Source: Imperialibacter sp040222815
GTDB taxonomy: Bacteria > Bacteroidota > Bacteroidia > Cytophagales > Cyclobacteriaceae
DNA length: 64,000 nt
Reading direction: 5' to 3'
NCBI RefSeq assembly: GCF_040222815.1
Contig: NZ_JAVKCH010000019.1
Span: forward strand, 1 to 64,000
Shown: piece by piece, positions 44,208-53,512 of the stretch
Layout of the letters: each line of letters begins with the position of its first letter
Position numbering within the stretch: the first letter of the stretch is position 1
The notes under the pieces: model-generated
Told to the model about the DNA's origin: nothing
The model's input: only the letters and a program-made list of their open reading frames with translations
Databases searched by the model: none
Translations under genes and position numbers: made by a program

Positions 44208-45224
44208 TTGTATTATATAAAGTCACTTGTTTTGAAGCCAACGGTTTTACTTTTCTTACTGCTACTATCTGTTTTGGAGTCCCGGGGCCAGCAGTTTAGT
44301 TTCGCTGAGCCGAAAATGGGTGCAATCTTTAATATTACTATTGATGGCTCTGACAGCCTTATGGCCCGACAGGCAGCATACAAGGCATTTGCCCGAATCG
44401 ATGAAATTAACCTGGCGCTGAGCGACTACTCAGAACAAAGCGAAAGCTGGCAGCTCAATGCTACATCCCCTGCCAACTGGGTAGAAGTGAGTGAGGACTT
44501 AGGGAAGGTGCTCAAAATGTCGCAGGCCATATCTGAACAAACTTTTGGAGCATTTGATCCTACCATTGGTGCTTTGGTACAGTTGTGGAGAAGGGCAAAA
44601 CGAAAAAATGAGCTCCCCGGACAACAGCAGATTGCGGAGGCTTTGGCCGTCAATGGCTTTGATGCTATTGTGTTTGACACAAGCAGGCTGCCATTCAAAA
44701 TAAAATACGTAAAAAAGGGGATGAAACTCGACTTCGGAGGAATCGGGAAAGGCTATGCTGTTGACGAGGCACTTAAGGTGCTAAAGGGAGAGGGGTTTGC
44801 ACGGTCGTTCGTGTCAACGGGCAGCTCCATCGCAGCGGCAGATGCTCCTGCCAACAAAGCTACGTGGGAGTTTCGTTTAGAGGACAAAAATAGCAGCGGC
44901 CCTGGCATCAATGAGCTGATCAAATGCTCCAACTGTTTCATTGCCTCATCAGGCGACATTTATCAATACCTTGAGTTTGGGGGGAGAAAATACTCACACA
45001 TCATTGATCCCGAAACCGGGGAGGCGTTGACCAATGGCGCCTTTGTCATTGTTACGGCACCGTCAGGCGCTCAGGCTGATGCTTATGCAACCGCCTTCTG
45101 CGTAATGGAAATGGAAGAGATAAGAAGGTTCCTGGAAAGAAACAGCGAGGTATCGGCTATGGTATGGAAGAAGGATGGCGACGTCGTAGAGGAACTCATC
45201 TTTGGCCAGTCATTTGTCAATTAA
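44208..45224 (+). CDS. apbE: FAD:protein FMN transferase
   Basis: 338 residues. Attaches FMN covalently to threonine in Na+-NQR/RNF-like flavoproteins. Motifs: PKMGAIFNITIDG, GAFDPTIGALVQLWR, LDFGGIGKGYAVD, FVSTGSSIAAAD (the family usually has a Gly-Gly-(N/D) here), YSHIIDPETG, and the Mg site ADAYATAFCVM. No ATG gives a full protein; TTG 44208 or TTG 44232 fits, both upstream of a hydrophobic signal segment (TVLLFLLLLSVLE). Flanked by unrelated minus-strand genes; own transcript. Confidence 0.9.
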   Translation: MYYIKSLVLKPTVLLFLLLLSVLESRGQQFSFAEPKMGAIFNITIDGSDSLMARQAAYKAFARIDEINLALSDYSEQSESWQLNATSPANWVEVSEDLGKVLKMSQAISEQTFGAFDPTIGALVQLWRRAKRKNELPGQQQIAEALAVNGFDAIVFDTSRLPFKIKYVKKGMKLDFGGIGKGYAVDEALKVLKGEGFARSFVSTGSSIAAADAPANKATWEFRLEDKNSSGPGINELIKCSNCFIASSGDIYQYLEFGGRKYSHIIDPETGEALTNGAFVIVTAPSGAQADAYATAFCVMEMEEIRRFLERNSEVSAMVWKKDGDVVEELIFGQSFVN

Positions 45225-45232
45225 ATAAAAAC

Positions 45233-45258
45233 CCCTGACGGGTTTGAAGCCGCCAGGG
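45233..45258. terminator. Hairpin between convergent genes
   Basis: ccctgacgg (45233-45241) pairs with ccgccaggg (45250-45258) with one mismatch, loop of 8 nt. An A run precedes it, which becomes a U run for the minus-strand transcript. Probably ends the Gfo/Idh/MocA gene and perhaps apbE. Confidence 0.6.
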
Positions 45259-45284
45259 TCTAATGATAGCTACTCGATTTCTTG

Positions 45285-46628
45285 TCAGATAACCTGAGTT
45301 ACACCCGGTACTGCAATGGTATAAAAACCATTTTTGTCGGGCATTGACTTCGGGTTCGCATCCCATGCAAGGCTGTCCGGGAACAAGTTCACCTCAGAAT
45401 TGATTGCTTCTTCCCAGGTGAGTTCTCTTCCAGAATAGGTGGCCATACGTCCCATGATAGCAGTCATGGTTGCTTTCGCACCATTTTCAAGGTCGTTGAT
45501 GACACCACCCTTGCGAATGGAGGCAAATAGCTCGACGTGCTCCTGCTCGTATGGGTTCGGATCGTCCTTGCCCCTGTGCTTGTAAATAATATTTCCTTTG
45601 AGGTCGACAATGTTGCCGCTGCCATCGGCACGACCCTTGGTGCCTACAATTTCTTCGGTTACTTTGTCCATGCAGCCTTTGATGTGCCGACACTGGCTGT
45701 TCATGATAGCACCATCCTCATAGGTGTATTCCACATAGTGGTGATCGAAAATTTCGCCGAACTCCTTGCCAGTTCTTACCTGGCGCCCGCCCATGCCCTG
45801 CGCCTTCACCGGATAACCTTGCTTGGCCCAGTTCATCACATCAATATTGTGGATGTGCTGCTCCACGATGTGGTCGCCGCACAGCCAGTTGAAATAATAC
45901 CAGTTTCTCATTTGGTACTGCATCTCCGTCATGTCAGGTTGTCTTTCTCTCACCCATACACCAGCGCTGTTCCAGTAAACCTGGCCTGACGTAACGTCGC
46001 CTATTTCGCCACCGTGAACTCTCTTCATGACCTCACGATAAGAAGACTCGTAGTGACGCTGAAGACCAACGACTATATTGAGGTTCTTTTGCTTCGATTC
46101 TTCCAGAAGACCTAAAACTTTACGGATGCCAACCGCATCTGTAGCCAAAGGTTTCTCGCAGAAGATATGCTTGCTCTGCTTGATGGCATACTCCAGGTGA
46201 TAAGGGCGGAATCCTGGAGGTGTGGCCAGGATGACGACGTCAGCCAGGTCAATAGCGCTCTTATAGCCTTCAAATCCAACAAATTTATTCTTTTCCGGCA
46301 CGTCAATTTTTGCCTTCAAACTGCCTTTGCCGTCTACGTCGTCTTTGGTAATGTTGCTGTAGCAAGCGTCAAGCCTGTCTCTGAAAGCGTCGGCCATGGC
46401 CACCAGCTTCACGTTGGGGTCAGCAATAAGCGCTTGTACTACGGCGCCGGAACCACGGCCGCCACAGCCTACGAGGGCAAGCTTAAGCTCCTTTGGTTTT
46501 TGCAGGGTCATGGCATTGGCATCCCATGCCAGGCCGCTGAGCATGATGCCACCGGCGGCCATGGCAGAACCCTTTACGAAATCTCTGCGATTGAGCCCGG
46601 AGGTATTTTTTGAATCAATATGAGTCAT
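45285..46628 (-). CDS. Gfo/Idh/MocA-family oxidoreductase, Tat-exported
   Basis: 447 residues. Tat signal NRRDFVKGSAMAAGGIML. NAD(P)-binding LALVGCGGRGSGAV, EKP motif in HIFCEKPLATDAVG, and the dimerisation/active-site region GDHIVEQHIHNIDVMNWAK with catalytic His. Typical of exported sugar dehydrogenases with tightly bound cofactor found in Bacteroidota and Planctomycetes. 49 nt after the SUMF1 gene on the same strand; probably acts with the other periplasmic oxidative enzymes here. Confidence 0.92.
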   Translation of the reverse strand: MTHIDSKNTSGLNRRDFVKGSAMAAGGIMLSGLAWDANAMTLQKPKELKLALVGCGGRGSGAVVQALIADPNVKLVAMADAFRDRLDACYSNITKDDVDGKGSLKAKIDVPEKNKFVGFEGYKSAIDLADVVILATPPGFRPYHLEYAIKQSKHIFCEKPLATDAVGIRKVLGLLEESKQKNLNIVVGLQRHYESSYREVMKRVHGGEIGDVTSGQVYWNSAGVWVRERQPDMTEMQYQMRNWYYFNWLCGDHIVEQHIHNIDVMNWAKQGYPVKAQGMGGRQVRTGKEFGEIFDHHYVEYTYEDGAIMNSQCRHIKGCMDKVTEEIVGTKGRADGSGNIVDLKGNIIYKHRGKDDPNPYEQEHVELFASIRKGGVINDLENGAKATMTAIMGRMATYSGRELTWEEAINSEVNLFPDSLAWDANPKSMPDKNGFYTIAVPGVTQVI

Positions 46629-46676
46629 AACGGTATGTGTTAAGTATGTATTGGTAGTTTCAGGAAATCAATATAG

Positions 46677-47654
46677 TTAACCTTCATCAAGAACGGAAGC
46701 CCAGAAGGCCGCTTGCTCTGCTTTTGTTGGTTGCTTGGCTGGCTTTACCAGTCTGATGCCTACAAATGGGGCGTCTGATGCCCACCAGAAGCTTTTAGGA
46801 ATTTGTGGATCACGCTTTTGCCAGTTGGGAGATGATGTTGTTCTGTTGGCTGACCGCAGGTCTTCCGGGTCGTCGTCCCATGAGCCTCCACGGGCCGACC
46901 TCGGATGTAGGTTGGTGGGCTTTCTCCAGGGGTTGGTTTTGCCGTCCTCAATGCTTGCATAGTAGTCGGCCTGGTATTGGTCGAGCGTCCATTCCATCAC
47001 ATTGCCATGCATGTCGTAAAGTCCCCAGGCATTCGGCTTTTTGCCTTTCACCTCGTGGTATTTGTCGTTGCTGTTGTCGTAGAACCAGGCATAACTTTTA
47101 AGTGAGTCTGCGTTGTCACCAAATGAGTAGGCTGTGGTTGAACCTGCCCGGCAGGCATATTCCCATTCGGCCTCAGTCGGCAGTCGGTAAAACTCGCCAG
47201 TGGTTTCGCTGAGCCATTTGCAGAAGGTGACAGCGGCGTACTGCGTCATACTGGTAGCGGGAAAGCCATACTTACCCATGCCGTAGCTGGGGTCCAGGTA
47301 AGGCGTGCTTGGCTTTACCATAGCATCGGCCTTCTTCTGGCTTGCCTCATCCACATACACAAGGGTAGCTCTTTTGTCCTTGTCAGTGAATAATTCGTAC
47401 AGTTCCCATGTCACTTCGGTCTCAGACATATAAAATGCCTCCAGGGCTACCTGATGAACAGGGCCTTCGTCTTCTTCCCTGTTTTTTGTGCCTTCGGGGC
47501 TGCCCATCGTAAAAGTACCAGCTGGAATGGGAACCATTTTAAACGACACTTCACTTCCTTCTATCGTCTTGGTAATGGGCTCCAGGCCCTCTTGAGCGTA
47601 AGTTAAACCCGCCACCGAAACGCAGCAAATAGTTAGCAATCTTTTCAACAACAT
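46677..47654 (-). CDS. Secreted SUMF1/FGE-like protein
   Basis: 325 residues from ATG 47654 (7 nt after the YceI stop; an upstream start overlaps it). Signal peptide ending GLTYAQ. FGE-sulfatase fold: MVPIPAGTFTMGSPEG, EVTWELYELF, YRLPTEAEWEYACRAGS, NAWGLYDMHGNVMEWTLD, ARGGSWDDDPEDLRSANR, FVGIRLVKP. The catalytic cysteine pair of true formylglycine generators was not seen, so it may be a binding or EgtB-like relative. Often clustered with Gfo/Idh/MocA genes. Confidence 0.87.
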   Translation of the reverse strand: MLLKRLLTICCVSVAGLTYAQEGLEPITKTIEGSEVSFKMVPIPAGTFTMGSPEGTKNREEDEGPVHQVALEAFYMSETEVTWELYELFTDKDKRATLVYVDEASQKKADAMVKPSTPYLDPSYGMGKYGFPATSMTQYAAVTFCKWLSETTGEFYRLPTEAEWEYACRAGSTTAYSFGDNADSLKSYAWFYDNSNDKYHEVKGKKPNAWGLYDMHGNVMEWTLDQYQADYYASIEDGKTNPWRKPTNLHPRSARGGSWDDDPEDLRSANRTTSSPNWQKRDPQIPKSFWWASDAPFVGIRLVKPAKQPTKAEQAAFWASVLDEG

Positions 47655-47661
47655 AATCTTA

Positions 47662-48264
47662 TCAGTTCTCCACAATTAGTTTAAATGATATTTCCACTTC
47701 TTCTCCGGTTACTATCTGCCCAAACATGGCGGTTGGTGGCTCCATGTCATAGTCTTTCATATTTAGTTTGTAGGAACCTTCGAACGAATACTTTCCACTG
47801 GCATCCCGCTTTCCTGCCACAGGGAGGGTGACAGCATTTGTTTTACCGGCAATGGTCAGGTTTCCTTTTGCTTCTACAGCAAAGGTCTCTTTGCCCGGCG
47901 AGGTGATCTGATTGTCGGTCAGTGAAAATGTAATGTTTGGATTTTCTTCATACTTGAGCGCATTGTACATTTTCTGCTCCATGGTTTCACCACGTTCGCT
48001 TTTGATACTAAGCACGGGCACAGTAATAGACACCGCCGCTATTTTATCGCCTTTCTTGAATTCGCCTTTTTTGAGAATTTTCTCATCTACTTTAACAGTA
48101 CCGCTTACGTCAGTGACATTGCAGGTCCAGCTATGAAGTGTGGAGGTGCCAGAAATAGACATTTCGGAAGATTTGCTGACTTTCAAATCTGAGTTTTGAC
48201 CATAGCTCTGGTTGAAAATTGCCAAAAAGGCAACCGCCAGTAAAATCGGGTGTGTTCTTTTCAT
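47662..48264 (-). CDS. YceI-family periplasmic lipid-binding protein
   Basis: 200 residues, signal peptide ending SYGQN. Lipocalin-like barrel motifs: MSISGTSTLHSWTCNVTDVSG, MYNALKYEENPNITFSLTD, LTIAGKTNAVTLPV, KDYDMEPPTAMFG, VEISFKLIVEN. YceI proteins bind isoprenoid quinones or related lipids. First gene of a three-gene operon with SUMF1 and Gfo/Idh/MocA genes. Confidence 0.92.
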   Translation of the reverse strand: MKRTHPILLAVAFLAIFNQSYGQNSDLKVSKSSEMSISGTSTLHSWTCNVTDVSGTVKVDEKILKKGEFKKGDKIAAVSITVPVLSIKSERGETMEQKMYNALKYEENPNITFSLTDNQITSPGKETFAVEAKGNLTIAGKTNAVTLPVAGKRDASGKYSFEGSYKLNMKDYDMEPPTAMFGQIVTGEEVEISFKLIVEN

Positions 48265-48390
48265 TTCGTTTAAGTAATTCCTTTCGAATAATAAATTAAA
48301 TGTAAAATGACGAGAACCAGAAGAATCATTTGACGAATCAGTGTAAAGGCCTGATTAATTGTTTAAATTCATACAATAAAAAAGAAGCGG

Positions 48391-48813
48391 ATGACGATGA
48401 AAGGTGTGTGGAGGCAATGGGCCCTACTATTTGTGGCAGTGGCTGTGCTGGGATGCAGCAAAGATGAAGACCCCAAGCCGGTGGCTATCACAGCGGCGGA
48501 CTTTGAAGGAGAATGGTCGATTACAACGTATAAGCTGGCTGGAACTGACGAAACAGCAACGCTTTCGGAATTCACATTTGAAATATTTTCGAATGGCGAT
48601 TTTCTTGTCAACAAGAATGGACAGAACGATTCCTATGGGTCTTATGAGGTAGATGAGGCGGCAAAGGTTTTGACCGTCGATCTTACCAATCCAAAAGAAC
48701 CATCTAAAGTAATAGACGGCACCTGGCAAGTATACGAAAAAACTGATGAGAGCATGACCCTCAAAAGCTTCGAGCAAGGTGAAAAGAAAGACTTTGTGCT
48801 CACAAGGATTTAG
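48391..48813 (+). CDS. Lipocalin-like lipoprotein
   Basis: 140 residues. Signal with lipobox cysteine in VAVAVLGCSKDED. Then one small barrel domain opening with the lipocalin-like FEGEWSITTYKLAG and strands FTFEIFSNGDFLV, SYGSYEVDEAAKVLTVDL, GTWQVYEKTDESMTLKSF. Such lipocalin-like lipoproteins are common in Bacteroidota; ligand unknown. Start ATG 48391, with a second ATG two codons downstream. Confidence 0.75.
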   Translation: MTMKGVWRQWALLFVAVAVLGCSKDEDPKPVAITAADFEGEWSITTYKLAGTDETATLSEFTFEIFSNGDFLVNKNGQNDSYGSYEVDEAAKVLTVDLTNPKEPSKVIDGTWQVYEKTDESMTLKSFEQGEKKDFVLTRI

Positions 48814-48866
48814 CTCCTGGAGATAAAGAATATCCCCCTTATTGTTCATTTGTTTGATTCAACTCA

Positions 48867-48874
48867 TAAATTTG
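48867..48874 (+). promoter_or_regulatory. Candidate promoter of the FAD/Fe-S dehydrogenase
   Basis: TAAATTTG matches TAnnTTTG exactly, 18 nt before the ATG at 48893. TTG at 48842-48844 is 22 nt upstream of it and could be the -33 element. Confidence 0.45.
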
Positions 48875-48892
48875 AGTTCTTCTTTGTGAGTT

Positions 48893-51820
48893 ATGCAAAA
48901 CACCTTAAAATCCTTCGGCTCGACCCTGGAAGGAGAGTTCTTTATTGACGATGTGCTGCGGAGGTTATACTCTACGGATGCGTCCGCCTACAAGGAAATG
49001 CCGCTCGCTGTGGCTATGCCAAAGAGCATTTCCGACATCAGGAAACTTATTGAATTTGCTCGTCAGCATAAAACCTCTCTGATTCCACGTACTGCGGGTA
49101 CTTCACTGGCAGGTCAGGTAGTAGGCAGTGGCATCGTGGTAGACGTATCCAAATATTTTACCCGGATTCTTGAGGTAAACAAGGAAGAAAGGTGGGTGCG
49201 CCTGCATCCGGGCGTTGTGCGTGATGATTTGAACAAACACCTGGCACCTTTCGGCCTGATGTTTGCCCCGGAGACGTCTACGGCTAACAGGGCGATGGTA
49301 GGTGGCATGGTCGGTAACAACTCCTGCGGCTCCAATTCTGTGGTGTATGGCAGCACGAGGGAGCATCTTCTGGAGGCCAAAGTAATTCTAAGTGACGGCT
49401 CCGATGCAATCTTTCATTCACTGGATCAGGATGAGTTCATGGAGAAGGTGGAGAGCAATTCCAGCCTTGAAAACAAGATTTACGGAGAACTATTCAACAT
49501 TTTAAATGACCCCGAAAACCAGGCGGAAATTGAGCGGGAATTCCCCAAGGTAAGCATCCCCAGGCGCAACACAGGGTATGCCATGGACATGCTCCTGAGG
49601 GAAAAGCCTTTCAGCGAAAAGGGCCCCGACTTCAATCTTTGCTCGCTGCTGGCTGGATCGGAAGGTACGCTTGCTTTTATCACCGAATTGAAGCTTAATC
49701 TTGTACCACTCCCCCCAAAAGACAGGGCACTGGTTTGCGTTCACTATAATACCATCGAAGAAAGCTTGCGGGGCAACCTCATTGCGCTCAAATACAACCC
49801 AAGCGCCTGTGAGCTGATTGATAAAATCATTCTCGATTGCACAAAGAGCAATATTGAACAAAACAAAAACAGGTTCTTTATTCAGGGTGACCCGGGAGCC
49901 ATTTTAGTGGTTGAAATCGGAAGGGAAATAGCCGAGGAAAGAGACAGAGATGTTGCAGCGATGATTGCTGAGATGCAGTCAGTTGGCCTGGGCTATCATT
50001 TTCCAGTTCTCTTTGGTGACGACATGGGCAAAATTTGGACGCTGAGAAAAGCAGGGCTCGGATTGTTGGCTAACATGCCCGGAGATGCCAAAGCCGTTCC
50101 GGTGATTGAGGACACCGCTGTGGATGTGAACGAGCTGCCGGAATATATCAGGGAGTTCAACGAAATTCTGCATAAATATGGGCTGAGCAGCGTGCATTAT
50201 GCACATGCCAGCACTGGCGAACTGCATCTGCGCCCTATTCTGGACTTGAAGACAGCCGAGGGCCAGCAAATGTTCCGCACCATTGCCGAGGAAATAGCGA
50301 CCCTGGTAAAAAAATACAAAGGTAGCTTGAGCGGAGAGCATGGCGACGGCAGGTTGCGAGGGGAGTTCATCCCTCAGATGGTCGGGCAAAAAAACTATGA
50401 GTTGATGGAAAGGATCAAAGACACTTTTGATCCGGAAAACATCCTGAACCCCGGCAAGATCGTTCGCACGCCGCCGATGGATACGTCACTTCGGTATACG
50501 GTCGGGCAAGGCACCAAAGAAATTGATACACTTTTCGATTTTTCTGAAACGCTGGGAATTGTTCGGGCAGCCGAACAGTGCAATGGCTCAGGAGACTGTA
50601 GAAAAACCCATTTGAGTGGAGGTACCATGTGCCCGAGCTTTATGGCCACCCGCAACGAAAAGGAAACTACGAGGGCCAGAGCGAACATGCTCAGGGAAAT
50701 GCTGACGAGCAGTACGAAGAAAAACCCATTCGACCACAAAGAGATCAAAGAGGTGATGGACTTGTGCCTGTCGTGCAAGGGCTGTAAATCGGAGTGCCCA
50801 AGCAACGTAGACATGGGCAAACTGAAAGCAGAGTTCACGCAGCATTATCATGAAGCAAATGGCATCCCCTTCCGTAGCAGGATGGTGGCTGGCTTTGCCA
50901 AAGCCAGCAAGCTTGCATCAATTGCTCCCGGCTTGTACAATTTCACCATCAGCAATCCGGTTACCGCACCCATTATTAAAGCATTCCTGGGTTTTGCTCA
51001 GGACAGGCCTATTCCAAGATTAAGTACAACAACTTTCCGTGCCTGGTTTGAGAAGGAGTTCAAACCGACTGTAGATCCATCTGAAGCCAAGGGAAGCGTG
51101 CTCATGTTTTGCGATGAGTTCACCGACTACAACGATGCCGAGATAGGTGCCATAGCTGTAAAGCTGCTGGACAGGCTGGGCTATTTGGTCGAAATGCCCA
51201 CTCACGAAGAGTCAGGTCGGGCACACCTGTCCAAAGGGCTGATCAAAGAAGCCAAAAAGCTGGCGGAGAAGAATATCAAGTTGCTGGCGGGTAAGGTGTC
51301 AAATGAAAAGCCATTGCTGGGGATTGAGCCAAGTACAATTTTCTCTTTCAGGGATGAATACATCGACCTGACCAGAGGTGAAGTAAAGGAGCAGGCCAGG
51401 GAAATTGCAAAGAACACTTTCCTAATCGACGAATTTCTGGCGGCCGAAATGGAAAAGGGAAACATCAAAGCGGAGCAGTTTACTGAAGAAAAGAAAAGAA
51501 TCAGGCTGCATGGCCACTGTCATCAGAAGGCGCTGAGTTCCGTCGTGCCTTCCAAGAAAATGCTTAGTCTGCCAAAAAATTATGAGGTGCTACTCATTCC
51601 AAGTGGTTGCTGCGGCATGGCGGGCTCTTTTGGCTATGAGAAAGAGCACTATGAGGTTTCGATGCAAATTGGCGAGTTAGTGCTCTTTCCAGCGGTAAGG
51701 AAAGAAGCCGACGAAACGATTATCGCAGCGCCTGGCACCAGCTGTCGCCATCAGATCAAAGATGGAACCGACAGAGTGGCGAAGCATCCGGTGGAGGTGT
51801 TGTGGGAGGCGCTGGTGTAG
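48893..51820 (+). CDS. FAD-linked oxidase/Fe-S dehydrogenase (D-lactate/D-2-hydroxyglutarate type)
   Basis: 975 residues combining GlcD- and GlcF-like parts, like YdiJ. PCMH FAD domain about 30-260 (IPRTAGTSLAGQVVGSGIVVD, MVGNNSCGSNSV), FAD-oxidase C about 280-540 (HASTGELHLRPILD, GSLSGEHGDGRLRGEF), two cysteine clusters for 4Fe-4S (CNGSGDCRK...CPS; CLSCKGCKSECPS), and CCG domains at the end (LHGHCHQKAL, GCCGMAGSFGYEKEHYEVS). Oxidises a D-2-hydroxyacid and passes electrons to the membrane pool; exact substrate open. Confidence 0.93.
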   Translation: MQNTLKSFGSTLEGEFFIDDVLRRLYSTDASAYKEMPLAVAMPKSISDIRKLIEFARQHKTSLIPRTAGTSLAGQVVGSGIVVDVSKYFTRILEVNKEERWVRLHPGVVRDDLNKHLAPFGLMFAPETSTANRAMVGGMVGNNSCGSNSVVYGSTREHLLEAKVILSDGSDAIFHSLDQDEFMEKVESNSSLENKIYGELFNILNDPENQAEIEREFPKVSIPRRNTGYAMDMLLREKPFSEKGPDFNLCSLLAGSEGTLAFITELKLNLVPLPPKDRALVCVHYNTIEESLRGNLIALKYNPSACELIDKIILDCTKSNIEQNKNRFFIQGDPGAILVVEIGREIAEERDRDVAAMIAEMQSVGLGYHFPVLFGDDMGKIWTLRKAGLGLLANMPGDAKAVPVIEDTAVDVNELPEYIREFNEILHKYGLSSVHYAHASTGELHLRPILDLKTAEGQQMFRTIAEEIATLVKKYKGSLSGEHGDGRLRGEFIPQMVGQKNYELMERIKDTFDPENILNPGKIVRTPPMDTSLRYTVGQGTKEIDTLFDFSETLGIVRAAEQCNGSGDCRKTHLSGGTMCPSFMATRNEKETTRARANMLREMLTSSTKKNPFDHKEIKEVMDLCLSCKGCKSECPSNVDMGKLKAEFTQHYHEANGIPFRSRMVAGFAKASKLASIAPGLYNFTISNPVTAPIIKAFLGFAQDRPIPRLSTTTFRAWFEKEFKPTVDPSEAKGSVLMFCDEFTDYNDAEIGAIAVKLLDRLGYLVEMPTHEESGRAHLSKGLIKEAKKLAEKNIKLLAGKVSNEKPLLGIEPSTIFSFRDEYIDLTRGEVKEQAREIAKNTFLIDEFLAAEMEKGNIKAEQFTEEKKRIRLHGHCHQKALSSVVPSKKMLSLPKNYEVLLIPSGCCGMAGSFGYEKEHYEVSMQIGELVLFPAVRKEADETIIAAPGTSCRHQIKDGTDRVAKHPVEVLWEALV

Positions 51821-51857
51821 ATTGTAATATTTGGCTCAATTTGATTAAATTTGAAGT

Positions 51858-52094
51858 ATGAGTTTGCTTATCACAGACGAAATACTCAATCAGGCAAACA
51901 TGTCTGAAGAGCAGTTCAAGCTTGAACTGGCTATATTCCTGTTTCAAAGGGACGTCTTCACCATGGGCAAATCATCTGCCTTTGCTGGCATTCACCCGTT
52001 CCAGTTCCAAAAGATTCTTGCCGACAGGAAAATACCTGTCCACTATGGTGAAGATGACTTGGAGAAAGATCTTCAGATAATAAAGAAGCTTTGA
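51858..52094 (+). CDS. UPF0175-family antitoxin
   Basis: 78 residues with the UPF0175 pattern: LLITDEILNQANMSEEQFKL, ELAIFLFQRDVFTMGKSSAFAGI, FQKILADRKIPVHYGEDDLEKDL. The family has a ribbon/helix-turn-helix DNA-binding region and pairs with PIN-domain toxins. 1 nt before the DUF3368 gene. A TAAATTTG box lies only 4 nt before the ATG, so the transcript may be leaderless if that box is used; a weaker box lies near 51823. Confidence 0.85.
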   Translation: MSLLITDEILNQANMSEEQFKLELAIFLFQRDVFTMGKSSAFAGIHPFQFQKILADRKIPVHYGEDDLEKDLQIIKKL

Positions 52095-52095
52095 G

Positions 52096-52590
52096 GTGGT
52101 AGTAGTTGCAGACACATCTTCTGTGTCCAACTTGATAGTGGTACAAAAATTAGATTTGCTCCATTCTCTGTTTGGGGATGTTTTTATACCCGAAAGAGTG
52201 TTTGTTGAAATCGAACAGTTGGCAAATTTCGGAATCGATATGAGTGTTTTTGTCAATGCCGATTGGATAAAGACAAAGAGCCTTGAAGATTTTTCCGTTT
52301 ATGACCAACTTACGGAAACGCTCGATAGAGGCGAGTCCGAAGCAATTGCCTTGTCTTTGACATATACTAATAGCCTCCTTTTGATTGACGAAAGAAAAGG
52401 AAGGGCTATCGCTGAGTCGTATAATATTCGGTGCATTGGCCTTGTTGGCATTTTGATTTTAGCAAAGGAGAAAGGGTTTATCGGTGCTGTCAAACCTCTT
52501 TTGGATCAACTGATTGAAGAGGCAAGTTTCTTTATTTCAGCAAAAGTTTATCAATCTGCTTTATCGGCTGCCAACGAAGTAATTAAATAG
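52096..52590 (+). CDS. DUF3368/PIN-domain toxin
   Basis: 164 residues, GTG start 1 nt after the antitoxin stop. PIN-like nuclease acids: VADTSSVSNL (first Asp), Glu in PERVFVEIEQL, DRGESEAIAL, and LLIDERKGRAIAE (C-terminal acidic pair), ending with the DUF3368 piece IRCIGLVGILILAKEKG and VKPLLDQLI. Likely an RNase held inactive by the UPF0175 protein. All expected acidic positions are present, so the toxin appears intact. Confidence 0.87.
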   Translation: MVVVADTSSVSNLIVVQKLDLLHSLFGDVFIPERVFVEIEQLANFGIDMSVFVNADWIKTKSLEDFSVYDQLTETLDRGESEAIALSLTYTNSLLLIDERKGRAIAESYNIRCIGLVGILILAKEKGFIGAVKPLLDQLIEEASFFISAKVYQSALSAANEVIK

Positions 52591-52653
52591 ACGGGATTTA
52601 AATTGTCTGTTCCAAAAATCCCCTATCTTTTCTCAATTTAACTACACACCCTT

Positions 52654-53511
52654 ATGTGCCGACTCCTCGCCTACCTGGGAAGACCCATCCTGATGGATAA
52701 ATTCCTGTACGAGCCTAAAAACTCCATGATCAAACAGAGCTTTAGCGCCAAAGAAATTGAGGAGCCGCTCAACGGTGACGGTTTCGGCGTAGGCTGGTAC
52801 CACAAAGAAATTTCGCCTGACCCCGCCACGTTTGTGTCGATTTATCCGGCGTGGAACAACCGTAACCTGCGCTACCTGGCCCCAAAAGTAAAGTCGGAAT
52901 GCCTGGTAGCCCATGTTCGTGCTGCCAGCGAAGGGGACGTATCGGAGGCTAATTGCCATCCTTTTCATTACCAAAACTACCTGATGCTGCATAATGGTGG
53001 CGTCGACGATTTCATCAAAATAAAACGCCGACTAACCACTTCTCTACATGAAGATCGCTACCGCTGGATCAAAGGCCAGACGGACTCTGAGCACCTATTC
53101 GCCGTTTTTCTTGATAAGCTGGCGACAAGAGGCACCAACTTCGACGCCGAGGATGTGGCCGATTCCTTCGAGGAAATGATTGTCGACATGAAGGCTGCCA
53201 TGCATGAAGCTGAGATTACCGACCCTGCCTACCTCAACATGGTGTTTGTTGACGGTGAGCGCATGGTGGGCCTGCGGTACATTTCAAACCCGAGCGACAA
53301 GCCATTGACTCTGTACTACTCAGAAGGAAGCCGCTATGTGTGCGAAGACGGCATGTGCCACATGTTGCCTGCCACGCCAGAAGAAAAGTCGGTGATGATT
53401 GTGTCTGAAAAATTGACGGAGTTTGCTGAAGACTGGAAGCCTATCCCCGACAACCACATGATTTTAGTGAAAAAGGATTTGAGTGTGAGCTTGAGAAAGG
53501 TGACAGCATAA
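52654..53511 (+). CDS. Class II glutamine amidotransferase (YafJ/EgtC-like)
   Basis: 285 residues. N-terminal nucleophile Cys2 (MCRLLAYLG), then GDGFGVGWY, LVAHVRAAS, NCHPFHYQN and LMLHNGGV, which form the Ntn glutaminase site. No synthetase domain is fused, as in YafJ. Physiological acceptor unknown. A TATCTTTT box at 52624-52631 with TTG at 52603 is a weak promoter candidate. Confidence 0.9.
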   Translation: MCRLLAYLGRPILMDKFLYEPKNSMIKQSFSAKEIEEPLNGDGFGVGWYHKEISPDPATFVSIYPAWNNRNLRYLAPKVKSECLVAHVRAASEGDVSEANCHPFHYQNYLMLHNGGVDDFIKIKRRLTTSLHEDRYRWIKGQTDSEHLFAVFLDKLATRGTNFDAEDVADSFEEMIVDMKAAMHEAEITDPAYLNMVFVDGERMVGLRYISNPSDKPLTLYYSEGSRYVCEDGMCHMLPATPEEKSVMIVSEKLTEFAEDWKPIPDNHMILVKKDLSVSLRKVTA

Positions 53512-53512
53512 C

